Source of the DNA: Paraburkholderia bryophila
Lineage (GTDB): Bacteria; Pseudomonadota; Gammaproteobacteria; Burkholderiales; Burkholderiaceae
NCBI RefSeq assembly: GCF_013409255.1
Contig: NZ_JACCAS010000001.1
Location: forward strand, 3,906,001 to 3,970,000
DNA length: 64,000 nucleotides
Direction of reading: 5' to 3'
The position numbers and the translations under genes were made by a program. How positions within the stretch are numbered: the first letter of the stretch is position 1; the number at the start of each line of letters is the position of its first letter. The notes under the pieces are model-generated. The model worked only from the letters and a program-made list of their open reading frames with translations, had not been told where the DNA came from and ran no database searches. Of this stretch, positions 25,552-35,459 are shown one piece after another.

Positions 25552-26634
25552 ATGGACGACGAACTCAATACCCGACTCAAACCCCTTCGCGAACGCATCG
25601 ACGCGCTCGACGCGCAGTTGATCGCGCTTCTCAATCAGCGCGCCGCGGTGGCGCTCGAAGTGGGTGAGGTCAAGAAGCATTTCAACGCGCCGGTGTTCCG
25701 CCCCGAGCGCGAGCAGCAGGTGATCGCGCGTCTGCAAGACATGAGCGACGGGCCGCTCGCGAGCGAGCACATCAGCGCAATCTGGCGCGAGATCATGGCC
25801 GCGAGCCGCGCGCTCGAAAAGACCATCAAGGCCGCGTACCTCGGGCCGGTTGGCACGTACAGCGAACAGGCCATGCACGAGTACTTCGGTCAGTCGATCG
25901 AAGGCCTGCCGTGCCCGTCGATCGACGAAGTGTTTCGCTCGGTCGAAGCCGGCGCTGCGGAATTCGGCGTCGTGCCGGTCGAGAATTCGACCGAAGGCGC
26001 GGTCTCGCGCACGCTCGATCTGCTGCTGCAAACGCAACTCACGATCGGCGGTGAACTGGCTTTGCCGATTCATCACAATCTGCTGTCGCTGAACGGCGGT
26101 TTGACCGGCGTGACACGCGTATGCGCGCATGCGCAGGCGCTCGCACAATGCCAGCGCTGGCTGTCGACGAACGCACCGCATCTGGAGCGCCAGGCGGTGT
26201 CGAGCAACGCTGAAGCGGCGCGCATGGCGGCGGCCGATCCGACCATCGCGGCGATCGCCGGCGATCGCGCGGCGACCCACTACGGTCTGCAAGTCGCCTA
26301 CGCGTTGATCCAGGACGATCCGCACAATCGCACGCGCTTCGTGATGATCGGCAAGCAGCCGGGTGGTCCGAGCGGGTACGACCAGACCTCGCTGATCGTG
26401 TCGGTGGCGAACGAGCCCGGCGCCATGGTCAAGCTGCTGGAACCGCTGGCGCGCCATAGCGTGTCCATGACCCGTTTCGAATCGCGTCCGGCGCGCGTCG
26501 GTACGTGGGAGTACTACTTCTACATCGACGTCGAAGGTCATCGCGACGATCCGGGCGTGGCCGCCGCGCTCGCCGAACTCGGCGAGAAGGCCGCGTTTCT
26601 GAAGATTCTGGGCTCGTATCCGCGCGCCCGTTAA
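25552..26634 (+). CDS. pheA: Bifunctional chorismate mutase / prephenate dehydratase
   Basis: 360-residue P-protein for phenylalanine synthesis. Residues about 1-90 form the AroQ chorismate mutase (LKPLRERIDALDAQLIALLNQRA), 95-270 the prephenate dehydratase (AYLGPVGTYSEQA, VPVENSTEGAVSRT and the catalytic Thr-Arg-Phe in NRTRFVMIG), and about 280-360 the ACT domain (NEPGAMVKLLEPL, then SRPARVGTWEYYF), the site of feedback control by phenylalanine. Adjacent hisC and tyrA complete the branch. Confidence 0.97.
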   Translation: MDDELNTRLKPLRERIDALDAQLIALLNQRAAVALEVGEVKKHFNAPVFRPEREQQVIARLQDMSDGPLASEHISAIWREIMAASRALEKTIKAAYLGPVGTYSEQAMHEYFGQSIEGLPCPSIDEVFRSVEAGAAEFGVVPVENSTEGAVSRTLDLLLQTQLTIGGELALPIHHNLLSLNGGLTGVTRVCAHAQALAQCQRWLSTNAPHLERQAVSSNAEAARMAAADPTIAAIAGDRAATHYGLQVAYALIQDDPHNRTRFVMIGKQPGGPSGYDQTSLIVSVANEPGAMVKLLEPLARHSVSMTRFESRPARVGTWEYYFYIDVEGHRDDPGVAAALAELGEKAAFLKILGSYPRAR

Positions 26635-26733
26635 TGGCGCACAGACTGACACACAGACACGCAGGCGGCGCCCAACGGCATGCGTGGCGCGCCGGTCGCA
26701 GACTCATTTGCTAATAATCGTTCGGAGATTTTC

Positions 26734-27846
26734 ATGACAGCGTCTTTCGGTCCTTCCTATGTGCGCGCGATTGCCCCTTACGTCGCCGGTAAGCCGATTT
26801 CGGAAGTGGCCCGCGAGTTTGGTCTGGACGAAGCGAGCATCGTGAAGCTGGCGTCGAATGAAAACCCGCTGGGCATGCCGGAATCGGCGCAACGCGCCAT
26901 GGCGAAAGCCGCCAGCGAACTGGGCCGCTATCCGGACGCGAATGCGTTCGAACTGAAGAGCGCGCTGAGCGAGCGTTACGGCGTGCCAGCCGAGTGGATC
27001 ACGCTCGGCAACGGCAGCAACGACATTCTCGAAATCGCCGCGCACGCGTTCGTGGAGAAGGGCCAGTCGATCATCTACGCGCAGTATTCGTTCGCGGTGT
27101 ACGCCTTGGCCACGCAAGGCCTGGGCGCACGCGCGATCGTTGTGCCGGCCGTCGAATACGGTCATGACCTCGACGCAATGCTCGCCGCGATCACCGACGA
27201 CACGCGTCTGATCTTCGTCGCCAATCCGAACAACCCGACCGGCACGTTTATCGAAGGTCCGAAGCTCGAGGCGTTCCTCGACAAGGTGCCGCGCAACGTG
27301 GCCGTCGTGCTCGACGAGGCGTACACCGAATATCTGCCGCAAGAGAAGCGCTACGACTCGATCGCCTGGGTGCGTCGTTATCCGAATCTGCTGGTGTCGC
27401 GCACGTTCTCGAAGGCGTTTGGCCTGGCCGGCCTGCGCGTGGGCTTCGCGATCGCGCAGCCGGAATTGACCGATCTGCTGAACCGTCTGCGTCAGCCGTT
27501 CAACGTGAACACGCTCGCGCAAGCGGCGGCAATCGCTGCGCTGAACGACACGGCGTTTCTGGAAAAGAGCGCAGCGCTCAACGCGCAAGGCTATCGCCGT
27601 TTGACCGAGGCGTTCGACAAGCTTGGTCTCGAATACGTGCCGTCGGACGGCAACTTCGTGCTGGTGCACGTGGGTAATGACGACTCGGCCGGCAACCGCG
27701 TCAACCTGGCGTTGCTGAAGCAGGGCGTGATCGTGCGTCCGGTTGGCAACTACGGTTTGCCGCAATGGCTGCGTATTACGATCGGTCTGCCGGAAGAAAA
27801 CGAAGCATTCATCGCGGCGCTCGAAAAGACGCTCGCCGCCGCTTGA
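26734..27846 (+). CDS. hisC: Histidinol-phosphate / aromatic aminotransferase
   Basis: 370-residue class I/II PLP aminotransferase. The family segment KLASNENPLGMP binds substrate, NPNNPTGTF and LDEAYTEYLP line the cofactor, and the PLP lysine is in SRTFSKAFGLAGLRVGFA. Its place between pheA and tyrA suggests a role in aromatic amino acid transamination as well as, or instead of, histidine synthesis; this is inferred from context. Start set at MTASFGPSYV, eight bases after GGAG. Confidence 0.93.
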   Translation: MTASFGPSYVRAIAPYVAGKPISEVAREFGLDEASIVKLASNENPLGMPESAQRAMAKAASELGRYPDANAFELKSALSERYGVPAEWITLGNGSNDILEIAAHAFVEKGQSIIYAQYSFAVYALATQGLGARAIVVPAVEYGHDLDAMLAAITDDTRLIFVANPNNPTGTFIEGPKLEAFLDKVPRNVAVVLDEAYTEYLPQEKRYDSIAWVRRYPNLLVSRTFSKAFGLAGLRVGFAIAQPELTDLLNRLRQPFNVNTLAQAAAIAALNDTAFLEKSAALNAQGYRRLTEAFDKLGLEYVPSDGNFVLVHVGNDDSAGNRVNLALLKQGVIVRPVGNYGLPQWLRITIGLPEENEAFIAALEKTLAAA

Positions 27847-27920
27847 TCGGTACCCGAACGGTAACCTGAGCGGCAATCCTTGATCCGCGCGCCGCATCGC
27901 ATGAGAGGCGCGCTTTTACT

Positions 27921-28862
27921 ATGACCGACGTGGCTGCGTTTTCTTTTAACAAGTTGGTGATTTTCGGTGTCGGCCTGATCGGCGGATCGCTGGCGCGCGC
28001 GTTGCGCGAGCGCGGCGAGACGACGGGCGCGCGCAAGGTGATCGGCGTCGGGCGCTCGTCCGCGTCGAGCGCGCGGGCGCTGGAATTGGGTGTGATCGAC
28101 AGCGCCGTGGCGTTGAACGACGACAGCGCGCTACGCGAGGCGTTGTCCGGCGCGGACTTCGTGCTGCTGGCGGCGCCCGTCGCGCAAACGCAGCCTTTGC
28201 TCGAACGTATTGCGCCGTTTCTCGACGCAGAGACGATCGTCACCGATGCCGGCAGCACCAAGTCCGACGTAGTCGCCGCCGCCCGCGCGGCGCTCGGTGC
28301 CCGCATCGGCCAGTTCGTGCCGGGGCATCCGATTGCCGGCCGCGAAGCGAGCGGCCCGGATGCCGCGTTGCCCGACCTGTATGTGAACCGCAATGTCGTG
28401 CTGTGCCCGTTGCCCGAGAATGCGGCTGAGGCGGTCGAGCGTGTTGCCGCGATGTGGCGTGCCACCGGCGCCAGCGTGCGCGATATGTCGCCCGAACAGC
28501 ATGATCGCGTGCTGGCGTCGGTCAGTCATTTGCCGCACGTGTTGTCGTTCGCGCTGGTCGAACAGATTCTCAATTCGCCGGACGCCGCGTTGAAGTTTTC
28601 GTTCGCGGCGGGCGGCTTTCGCGACTTCACGCGCATCGCGGCGTCGAGCCCGGAAATGTGGCGCGACGTGTGCGTCGCCAATCGCGCCGCGCTGCTTGAA
28701 GAGCTCGACAGCTACACGGCCGTGCTCGCGCGCTTGCGCGCAGCGATCGAGGCCGGCGACGGCGCGACGCTCGAAGCCGTGTTCGCGCGCTCGCGCGTGG
28801 CGCGTAGCGAGTGGCAGGAACAGCGCTCGGCCGGCGTCGCGCATAGCGACGCGTCGAAATAA
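27921..28862 (+). CDS. tyrA: Prephenate dehydrogenase
   Basis: 313-residue NAD(P)-dependent enzyme of tyrosine synthesis. The Rossmann motif is FGVGLIGGSLARALRERG, the substrate-binding part carries GHPIAGREASGPD, and SVSHLPHVLSFAL with FRDFTRIAASSPEMW is typical of the family. No chorismate mutase or ACT domain is fused. Eighteen bases separate it from aroA, so both probably share a transcript. Confidence 0.96.
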   Translation: MTDVAAFSFNKLVIFGVGLIGGSLARALRERGETTGARKVIGVGRSSASSARALELGVIDSAVALNDDSALREALSGADFVLLAAPVAQTQPLLERIAPFLDAETIVTDAGSTKSDVVAAARAALGARIGQFVPGHPIAGREASGPDAALPDLYVNRNVVLCPLPENAAEAVERVAAMWRATGASVRDMSPEQHDRVLASVSHLPHVLSFALVEQILNSPDAALKFSFAAGGFRDFTRIAASSPEMWRDVCVANRAALLEELDSYTAVLARLRAAIEAGDGATLEAVFARSRVARSEWQEQRSAGVAHSDASK

Positions 28863-28880
28863 CCGGAACTGGACTCAATC

Positions 28881-30185
28881 ATGGAATTCCTCGACCTCGG
28901 ACCTTTTTCCCGTGCGTCCGGCACGATTCGTCTGCCTGGCTCGAAGAGCATTTCGAATCGGGTGCTGCTGCTGGCGGCGCTTGCCGAAGGCGAAACGACG
29001 ATCACCAATCTGCTCGACTCCGACGACACCCGCGTGATGCTCGACGCGCTCGAAAAGCTCGGCGTGCGTCTGAAGCGCGACGGCGACACCTGCGTCGTGA
29101 CCGGCACGCGCGGCGCGTTCACGGCGCGCACGGCGGATCTGTTTCTCGGTAACGCGGGCACGGCGGTGCGTCCGCTGACCGCGGCGCTGGCGGTGAACGG
29201 CGGCGACTATCGCATTCACGGCGTGCCGCGTATGCATGAGCGGCCGATCGGCGATCTGGTCGACGGCTTGCGTCAGATCGGCGCGCGCGTCGATTACGAA
29301 GAGAACGAAGGCTATCCGCCGCTGCGCATTCGCCCGGCGCAGATTTCCGCCGAGGCGCCGATCCGCGTGCGCGGCGACGTGTCGAGCCAGTTCCTCACGT
29401 CACTGCTGATGACGCTGCCGCTGCTGCGCACCGAAAGCGGCGTGAGCACCGTGCAGGTGGACGGCGAACTGATCTCGAAGCCGTACATCGAGATCACGAT
29501 CAAGCTGATGGAGCGCTTCGGCATCAAGGTCGAGCGTCATGGCTGGCATCAGTTCGTCGTGCCGGCAGGGCAGCGGTATCAGTCGCCGGGCACGATGATG
29601 GTGGAAGGCGATGCGTCGTCGGCGTCGTATTTCCTCGCGGCCGGCGCGCTCGGCGGCGGGCCGCTGAAAGTGGAAGGCGTGGGCCGCGCGAGCATTCAGG
29701 GCGACGTCGGCTTTGCCGACGCGCTGATCCGCATGGGCGCGAACCTGCAAATGGGCGACGACTGGATCGAAGTGCGCGGCGTTGGTCACGACAGCGGCAA
29801 GCTCGAGCCGATCGATATGGACTGCAATCTGATCCCCGACGCGGCCATGACGATCGCCGTCGCCGCGCTGTTCGCGGACGGCGCGACCACACTGCGCAAT
29901 ATCGCCAGCTGGCGCGTGAAGGAAACCGACCGGCTCGCCGCGATGGCGACCGAACTGCGCAAGGTCGGCGCCAAGGTGCAGGAGGGCGAGGACTATCTCG
30001 TCATCGAGCCGCCCGAAAAGCTGATTCCGAATGCCGCGATCGACACTTACGACGATCACCGCATGGCCATGTGCTTTTCGCTGGTGAGCCTCGGCGGCGT
30101 GCCGATCCGGATCAACGACCCGAAGTGCGTCGGCAAGACATTTCCCGATTATTTCGAGCGCTTTACCGCGCTTGCTCAACCCTGA
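28881..30185 (+). CDS. aroA: 3-phosphoshikimate 1-carboxyvinyltransferase (EPSP synthase)
   Basis: 434 residues, catalysing the sixth shikimate step. Signature segments [23 protein letters not shown] and [16 protein letters not shown] (phosphoenolpyruvate/glyphosate site, with Gly-Asn-Ala-Gly-Thr) and the second signature [17 protein letters not shown] are all present, as is the catalytic Asp in [13 protein letters not shown]. The glyphosate loop carries Gly and is of the ordinary sensitive class I type. It is followed by cmk after 35 bases. Confidence 0.97.
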   Translation: MEFLDLGPFSRASGTIRLPGSKSISNRVLLLAALAEGETTITNLLDSDDTRVMLDALEKLGVRLKRDGDTCVVTGTRGAFTARTADLFLGNAGTAVRPLTAALAVNGGDYRIHGVPRMHERPIGDLVDGLRQIGARVDYEENEGYPPLRIRPAQISAEAPIRVRGDVSSQFLTSLLMTLPLLRTESGVSTVQVDGELISKPYIEITIKLMERFGIKVERHGWHQFVVPAGQRYQSPGTMMVEGDASSASYFLAAGALGGGPLKVEGVGRASIQGDVGFADALIRMGANLQMGDDWIEVRGVGHDSGKLEPIDMDCNLIPDAAMTIAVAALFADGATTLRNIASWRVKETDRLAAMATELRKVGAKVQEGEDYLVIEPPEKLIPNAAIDTYDDHRMAMCFSLVSLGGVPIRINDPKCVGKTFPDYFERFTALAQP

Positions 30186-30220
30186 TTCGCCCCCGAATCG
30201 CCTGACGTGCGACTTTTTAG

Positions 30221-30907
30221 ATGAAACCGACCCGTCCCTTTCACCAGACGCCCGTCATTACGATCGACGGCCCGAGTGCCTCCGGCAAAGGCACCGTGGC
30301 CGCGCTGGTTGCCGCGAGCCTCGGCTTTCACCTGCTGGATAGCGGCGCGCTGTACCGGCTCGCCGCATTGGCGAGCTGCCGCTACAACGTCGCGGCCGAT
30401 GACGCCGACGCCTTGGTCAAACTGATCGACGAGCTGCACATCACGTTTCGCGAGGGACTGGCGCAACTCGACGGCGTGGATGTGTCCGCCGACATTCGTG
30501 CCGAGGAAGTCGGCAGCCGGGCCTCGGCGATCGCCGTGCATGCTCCCGTGCGAGCCGCGCTGGTGGCTCGTCAGCGGGCGTTTCGCAAGGAACCTGGGCT
30601 AGTGGCCGACGGCCGGGATATGGGCACGGTGATCTTCCAGGATGCCGTGCTGAAGGTGTTCATGACCGCCAGTGTCGAGGCCCGCGCGGCCCGCCGGCAT
30701 AAGCAATTGATCCAAAAAGGTTTTTCTGCTAATATAGATGACTTGCTCCGGGATTTGCGTGAGCGCGACGAGCGTGACAGTCAACGCACGGCCGCGCCGC
30801 TCAAGCCCGCAGCGGATGCAAAGCTGCTTGATACCTCGGCATTGTCGATCGACCAAGCGGTTGAGCACGTGGTGCAGTGGTATGAAGCTTTAGTCCCGCA
30901 CGCCTGA
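30221..30907 (+). CDS. cmk: Cytidylate kinase
   Basis: 228-residue NMP kinase phosphorylating CMP and dCMP. The P-loop is [19 protein letters not shown], the substrate part has [12 protein letters not shown], and [15 protein letters not shown] and the LID region [12 protein letters not shown] are family hallmarks. Lies between aroA and rpsA, the order found in many proteobacteria. The inverted repeat GCTTCAC / GTGAAGC at 30964-30984 follows and may belong to the rpsA leader. Confidence 0.96.
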   Translation: MKPTRPFHQTPVITIDGPSASGKGTVAALVAASLGFHLLDSGALYRLAALASCRYNVAADDADALVKLIDELHITFREGLAQLDGVDVSADIRAEEVGSRASAIAVHAPVRAALVARQRAFRKEPGLVADGRDMGTVIFQDAVLKVFMTASVEARAARRHKQLIQKGFSANIDDLLRDLRERDERDSQRTAAPLKPAADAKLLDTSALSIDQAVEHVVQWYEALVPHA

Positions 30908-31086
30908 TAGAACTGCGAGTTGTGTCGGCGTCGGGCGCAGTAGAAAGTCCGTTGTCAGTAGCTGCTTCACGACCGTTGTGAAGCGTTGTATTAACCCCTT
31001 AACCCCGCGTGGCATTCGCACTTTTTTACCGATGCTGACCATCCGGCCAGCCGGGCACCGCGAGAACCATGCAAATTTTGATTTTT

Positions 31087-32802
31087 ATGTCCGACCTGCA
31101 AACCTCTACCCCGAATACCGAATCTTTTGCGGCTCTGTTCGAAGAGTCGTTGACCAAGCAAGACATGCGCGCCGGCGAAGTGATTTCCGCCGAAGTCGTG
31201 CGTGTTGACCACAACTTCGTGGTCGTCAATGCTGGTCTCAAGTCCGAAGCCTACATCCCGCTCGAAGAGTTCCTGAACGACGCGGGCGAGGTAGAAGTGC
31301 AGGCGGGCGACTTCGTTTCCGTCGCGATCGACGCGCTGGAAAACGGCTACGGCGACACGATCCTGTCGCGCGACAAGGCGAAGCGTCTGGCTTCGTGGCT
31401 GTCGCTGGAAAAGGCTCTCGACAACAACGAACTCGTGACCGGCACGATCACGGGCAAGGTCAAGGGCGGCATGACCGTCATGGTCAACGGCATCCGCGCG
31501 TTCCTGCCGGGTTCGCTGGTCGACACGCGTCCGGTCAAGGACACGACCCCGTACGAAGGCAAGACGCTGGAATTCCGCGTCATCAAGCTGGACCGCAAGC
31601 GTAACAACGTGGTGCTGTCGCGCCGCGCTGTGATCGAAGCGACCCAAGGCGAAGAGCGCGCAAAGCTGCTCGAAACGCTGAAGGAAGGCGCGATCGTGGA
31701 AGGCGTGGTGAAGAACATCACGGACTACGGCGCATTCGTGGACCTCGGCGGTATCGACGGCCTGCTGCACATCACCGACATCGCATGGCGTCGTGTGCGT
31801 CACCCGAGCGAAGTGCTGTCGGTTGGCCAGGAAGTCACCGCGAAGATCCTCAAGTTCGACCAAGAGAAGAACCGCGTTTCGCTGGGCATCAAGCAACTGG
31901 GCGACGATCCGTGGGAAGGCATCTCGCGCCGTTACCCGTCGGGCACGCGCCTGTTCGGTAAAGTCACCAACATCACCGACTACGGCGCATTCGTCGAAGT
32001 CGAATCGGGCATCGAAGGCTTGGTTCACGTGTCGGAAATGGACTGGACGAACAAGAACGTTGCACCGTCGAAGGTTGTGCAGCTGGGCGACGAAGTCGAA
32101 GTCATGGTTCTGGAAATCGACGAAGACCGCCGCCGTATCAGCCTCGGCATGAAGCAATGCAAGCCGAACCCGTGGGACGACTTCAGCCGCAACTTCAAGA
32201 AGGGCGACAAGCTGCAAGGCGCAATCAAGTCGATCACCGACTTCGGCGTCTTCATCGGTCTGCCGGGCGGCATCGACGGTCTGGTTCACCTGTCGGACCT
32301 GTCGTGGAGCGAAACGGGCGAAGAAGCAGTTCGCAAGTACAAGAAGGGCGATGAAGTGGAAGCGATCGTTCTCGGCATCGACGTCGAGAAGGAACGCATT
32401 TCGCTGGGCATCAAGCAGCTCGAAGGCGACCCGTTCAGCAACTTCGTTGCAATGAACGACAAGGGTTCGACCGTCGACGGCGTGGTCAAGACGGTAGACG
32501 CGAAGGGTGCAGTGGTTCAGCTGTCGATGGAAGTCGAAGGCTACCTGCGTGCTTCGGAAATCGCCCAAGACCGCGTGGAAGATGCTCGCAACGTGCTGAA
32601 GGAAGGCGACAAGGTCAACGCGATGATCATCAACATCGATCGCAAGTCGCGTGGTATCAACCTGTCGATCAAGGCCAAGGATTCGGCTGAGCAACAGGAA
32701 GCGATCCGCGGCCTGGCTTCGTCGGACTCGAGCACGGCTGCTACCGGCACGACGAACCTCGGCGCGCTGCTGAAGGCCAAGCTCGACGGCCAGAACCAGT
32801 AA
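31087..32802 (+). CDS. rpsA: 30S ribosomal protein S1
   Basis: 571 residues with six S1 RNA-binding repeats (for example [21 protein letters not shown] and [19 protein letters not shown]). The first two bind the ribosome and the last four mRNA. Start fixed at [10 protein letters not shown]; an in-frame ATG 18 bases earlier lacks support. Codon use is strongly biased, consistent with very high expression. The 179-base leader after cmk has TTCACG and TATTAA 17 bases apart (30966-30994) as a modest promoter candidate. Confidence 0.98.
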   Translation: MSDLQTSTPNTESFAALFEESLTKQDMRAGEVISAEVVRVDHNFVVVNAGLKSEAYIPLEEFLNDAGEVEVQAGDFVSVAIDALENGYGDTILSRDKAKRLASWLSLEKALDNNELVTGTITGKVKGGMTVMVNGIRAFLPGSLVDTRPVKDTTPYEGKTLEFRVIKLDRKRNNVVLSRRAVIEATQGEERAKLLETLKEGAIVEGVVKNITDYGAFVDLGGIDGLLHITDIAWRRVRHPSEVLSVGQEVTAKILKFDQEKNRVSLGIKQLGDDPWEGISRRYPSGTRLFGKVTNITDYGAFVEVESGIEGLVHVSEMDWTNKNVAPSKVVQLGDEVEVMVLEIDEDRRRISLGMKQCKPNPWDDFSRNFKKGDKLQGAIKSITDFGVFIGLPGGIDGLVHLSDLSWSETGEEAVRKYKKGDEVEAIVLGIDVEKERISLGIKQLEGDPFSNFVAMNDKGSTVDGVVKTVDAKGAVVQLSMEVEGYLRASEIAQDRVEDARNVLKEGDKVNAMIINIDRKSRGINLSIKAKDSAEQQEAIRGLASSDSSTAATGTTNLGALLKAKLDGQNQ

Positions 32803-32823
32803 GCCTGAGAGGTCTGCTGCAGT

Positions 32824-33147
32824 ATGACCAAATCGGAATTGGTCGCCCAGCTGGCTACGCGATTTCCACAGCTTGTTCTTAAAGATGCGGATTTCGCGGT
32901 GAAGACGATGCTTGATGCGATGTCGGAGGCACTTGCCAATGGTCATCGCATCGAAATTCGTGGCTTCGGCAGCTTCGGCCTCAACCGTCGTCCCTCCCGC
33001 GTCGGGCGTAATCCGAAGTCGGGCGAGAAAGTGTTGGTACCTGAGAAGTACGTACCGCACTTCAAGCCAGGCAAGGAGTTGCGCGAACGGGTAGATCGTC
33101 GCGCGGGCGAGCCGCTGAAGGCCGAAGAGCCGGATGACGACCTGTAA
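32824..33147 (+). CDS. ihfB: Integration host factor beta subunit
   Basis: 107-residue DNA-bending protein of the HU/IHF family. The DNA-contacting arm is [32 protein letters not shown], with the intercalating Pro in [21 protein letters not shown] precedes it. It lies 21 bases after rpsA, the usual arrangement. Its terminator, 75 bases on, has been split and duplicated by an insertion sequence. The acidic C-terminal tail EEPDDDL is characteristic of the beta-proteobacterial protein. Confidence 0.97.
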   Translation: MTKSELVAQLATRFPQLVLKDADFAVKTMLDAMSEALANGHRIEIRGFGSFGLNRRPSRVGRNPKSGEKVLVPEKYVPHFKPGKELRERVDRRAGEPLKAEEPDDDL

Positions 33148-33221
33148 ATGTTCCGCTGTGTGGTTTGCAGCGTGGCATGGGTAATGTCAGCGGCCAAAGC
33201 CAGTCGGCAAAAGACCAGAAA

Positions 33222-33239
33222 AAGCGCCTTCGGGCGCTT
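33222..33239. repeat. Left copy of 18-bp palindromic duplication (ihfB terminator stem)
   Basis: AAGCGCCTTCGGGCGCTT, a perfect stem with a TTCG tetraloop, immediately left of the insertion sequence. It is preceded by AAA, as a terminator stem would be, but its T tract is now on the far side of the element. The identical copy is at 34855-34872. Confidence 0.9.
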
Positions 33240-34854
33240 CAGACTGCTGACAAAGTACCCCCAAAGCCTGGCCTTGCGTCGGGCTTTGTCGTTTAATTGG
33301 GGCATGCTGAAGACACCGACGCCCATGCAGCACGAACTCGAGATGGTGACGCTCGAGGAACTCGTGCCGAAGGACCACCTGCTGCGCCAGATCGACGCGG
33401 CGGTGGATTTCGAATTCATCCGTGAGAAGGTGGCGCACCTGTATTGCGCGGACAACGGGCGCCCAGCGCTCGATCCGGTGGTGATGTTCAAATTGCTGTT
33501 CATCGGCTACCTGTTCGGGGTACGCAGTGAGCGCCAGCTCATGCGCGAGGTGCAGGTCAACGTGGCCTACCGGTGGTTTGCACGCTTTCGGCTCACGGAC
33601 CGGGTGCCTGACGCCTCGACGTTCTCGCAGAACCGGCGACGGCGCTTCACCGACACGACGGTCTACCAGGAGATCTTCGACGCAATCGTGCAGCAGGCGA
33701 TCGGGCGCGGCATGGTCGAGGGACGGGTGCTCTACACCGACAGCACCCACCTGAAGGCGAACGCCAACAAGCGCAAGTTTGATCTGGTGCAGCTCGAACA
33801 GGCGCCTTCGGCTTATCTGGCGGCGCTGGACGCTGCGGTCGATGCGGACCGGGCAGCGCACGATAAGAAGCCGCTGCGGCGCGACGAACGCAAAGGCCCC
33901 GACGACGATGAGGGCTCGAGGTCGGCTGCCACACCGGAGCGCAAGGAAACGAAGGTCAGCCGCACCGACCCGGACAGCGGCTACATGGTGCGCGACGACA
34001 AGCCCACGGGCTTCTTCTACCTGGATCACCGCACGGTCGATGCGCGCTATTCAATCGTCACCGACACGCATGTGACACCCGCCTCGGTGCACGACAGCCA
34101 GCCGTATCTGGCGCGGCTGGACCGGCAGCGCGAACGCTTTGGCTTCCAGGTGCAGGCGGTGGGGCTGGATGCGGGCTACTTCACGCCGGCAATCTGCCAG
34201 GGGCTGGAGGATCGCGGCATTGAGGGCGTGATGGGCTACCGCACGCCGAATCACAAGCCCGGGTTCTTCTACAAACGCGAGTTCAGATACAGCCGGTATC
34301 GCGAGGAATACACGTGCCCACGCGGGCAGGTACTGCGCTACAGCACGACAAACCGCGCGGGCTATCAGGAGTTCAGGTCCGATCCGTCGCGCTGCGGCAC
34401 CTGTGAGGCGCGCGGCCAATGCACGACGAGCGCAAACCATGTGAAGGTGGTCATCCGGCACGTATGGGAGCGCGCGAAGGAGCGCGTCGATGCGCGTCGC
34501 CTGACCGACTGGGGCAAGGCGATCTACAAACGGCGCAAGGAAACGGTGGAGCGCAGCTTCGCGGATGCCAAGCAGCTGCATGGGCATCGCTACGCGAGGA
34601 TGCGCGGGCTGCGCAAGGTGGCCGAGCAGTGCCTGCTCGGCGCTGCGGCGCAGAACATCAAGAAGATCGCGCTGCTGGTGGCACGCCTGCGGGCGTGTTT
34701 ATGCGTGCGCCAGCGGCCCGGCAATCGCCTGCAGTGGCTCATCGCTGCACTTCTGGCCCGTTTCAACCGCCACGTCGTGCTTCACTGCCAGATTTGCTTT
34801 GCCTGAAAAACAAAACCCCACGCTCCGAAAAACGTGGGGTTGGTCAGCAGTCTG
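33240..34854 (+). mobile_element. IS1182-family insertion sequence (1615 bp)
   Basis: Terminal inverted repeats are CAGACTGCTGAC at the left end (33240-33251) and the matching GTCAGCAGTCTG at the right end (34843-34854), continuing imperfectly inwards. One transposase gene fills it. Each end has a subterminal hairpin: AAAGCC / GGCTTT at the left, and AACCCCACG / CGTGGGGTT (34814-34822, 34833-34841) at the right. It is flanked by an 18-bp direct repeat that is itself the stem of a Rho-independent terminator. No disruption of the transposase is seen, so the element looks intact. Confidence 0.9.
33304..34806 (+). CDS. IS1182-family transposase
   Basis: 500-residue DDE transposase. The N-terminal DUF772-type domain contains ALDPVVMFKLLFIGYLFGVRSERQL, the first catalytic Asp is probably in LYTDSTHLKANANK, the second in VGLDAGYFTP and the Glu in KETVERSFADAKQLHG. 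A zinc-finger-like segment near residue 360 (CPRGQVLRY, then CGTCEARGQC) is typical of the family. Start at MLKTPTPMQHE, just inside the left end; the frame is open upstream through the end of the element but that part has no support. Full length. Confidence 0.93.
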   Translation: MLKTPTPMQHELEMVTLEELVPKDHLLRQIDAAVDFEFIREKVAHLYCADNGRPALDPVVMFKLLFIGYLFGVRSERQLMREVQVNVAYRWFARFRLTDRVPDASTFSQNRRRRFTDTTVYQEIFDAIVQQAIGRGMVEGRVLYTDSTHLKANANKRKFDLVQLEQAPSAYLAALDAAVDADRAAHDKKPLRRDERKGPDDDEGSRSAATPERKETKVSRTDPDSGYMVRDDKPTGFFYLDHRTVDARYSIVTDTHVTPASVHDSQPYLARLDRQRERFGFQVQAVGLDAGYFTPAICQGLEDRGIEGVMGYRTPNHKPGFFYKREFRYSRYREEYTCPRGQVLRYSTTNRAGYQEFRSDPSRCGTCEARGQCTTSANHVKVVIRHVWERAKERVDARRLTDWGKAIYKRRKETVERSFADAKQLHGHRYARMRGLRKVAEQCLLGAAAQNIKKIALLVARLRACLCVRQRPGNRLQWLIAALLARFNRHVVLHCQICFA

Positions 34855-34872
34855 AAGCGCCTTCGGGCGCTT
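34855..34872. repeat. Right copy of 18-bp palindromic duplication with T tract
   Basis: Identical to 33222-33239 and followed by a run of T to 34878, so this copy is a complete Rho-independent terminator (stem plus T tract). With the left copy it shows that the element entered the stem of the original ihfB terminator. Confidence 0.9.
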
Positions 34873-35096
34873 TTTTTTCGCCTGTACTTTTCGAGTGGAT
34901 TTATCGAGGTGTGGCTCAGTGTGGTCGCCGTCTCGACTCAACGTGAATCTCTCGCCGCCAGCCCGCTTTCAGCCAGTTCCTGCCCAGCCGCGAGGGCTTC
35001 AATTACAATACGGGTCACTTCGGCGCGGGCAACACCGTGGCGCGACGCGTCATCAAGCCGGCGTCACCCCGCAACTGCCGTCAAGAGACCTTATTC

Positions 35097-35390
35097 ATGA
35101 AATTTATCGTCTGGCTGATCCGTGTACTGGTGTTCGTGCTGCTGCTGGTGCTGGCGCTCTCCAATACGCAAACTGCTACGCTGAATTTCCTCGCGGGCTA
35201 CGCATGGTCGGCGCCGTTGATCCTGATCGGCCTCGCGTTCTTCGTGGTGGGGCTGCTGGCCGGGCTGGTGTCGTCAACGCCGGCAATGGTGCGCCTGCGC
35301 ATGGAAAACGGCCGGCTCAAGCGAGAGTTGCGCGTCGCGCGCGAAACCCCCGTGGTGGTCGAACAGCCGCCCATGCCGCCGCTGATCTGA
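35097..35390 (+). CDS. lapA: LapA-family inner-membrane protein
   Basis: 97 residues with two hydrophobic helices (about 5-22 and 42-62) and a polar C-terminus (RMENGRLKRELRV), as in LapA/YciS (DUF1049), which with LapB coordinates lipopolysaccharide assembly at the inner membrane. The start at 35097 fits the first membrane helix; a longer frame adds 20 polar residues without support. Followed by lapB after 69 bases. Confidence 0.88.
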   Translation: MKFIVWLIRVLVFVLLLVLALSNTQTATLNFLAGYAWSAPLILIGLAFFVVGLLAGLVSSTPAMVRLRMENGRLKRELRVARETPVVVEQPPMPPLI

Positions 35391-35459
35391 CATTTCCTCA
35401 GCCGCGCGTCGTTAGCGCGGCTTTCCGTTTCCGCTTTCCCGCTCATTTGCATCAATCGC

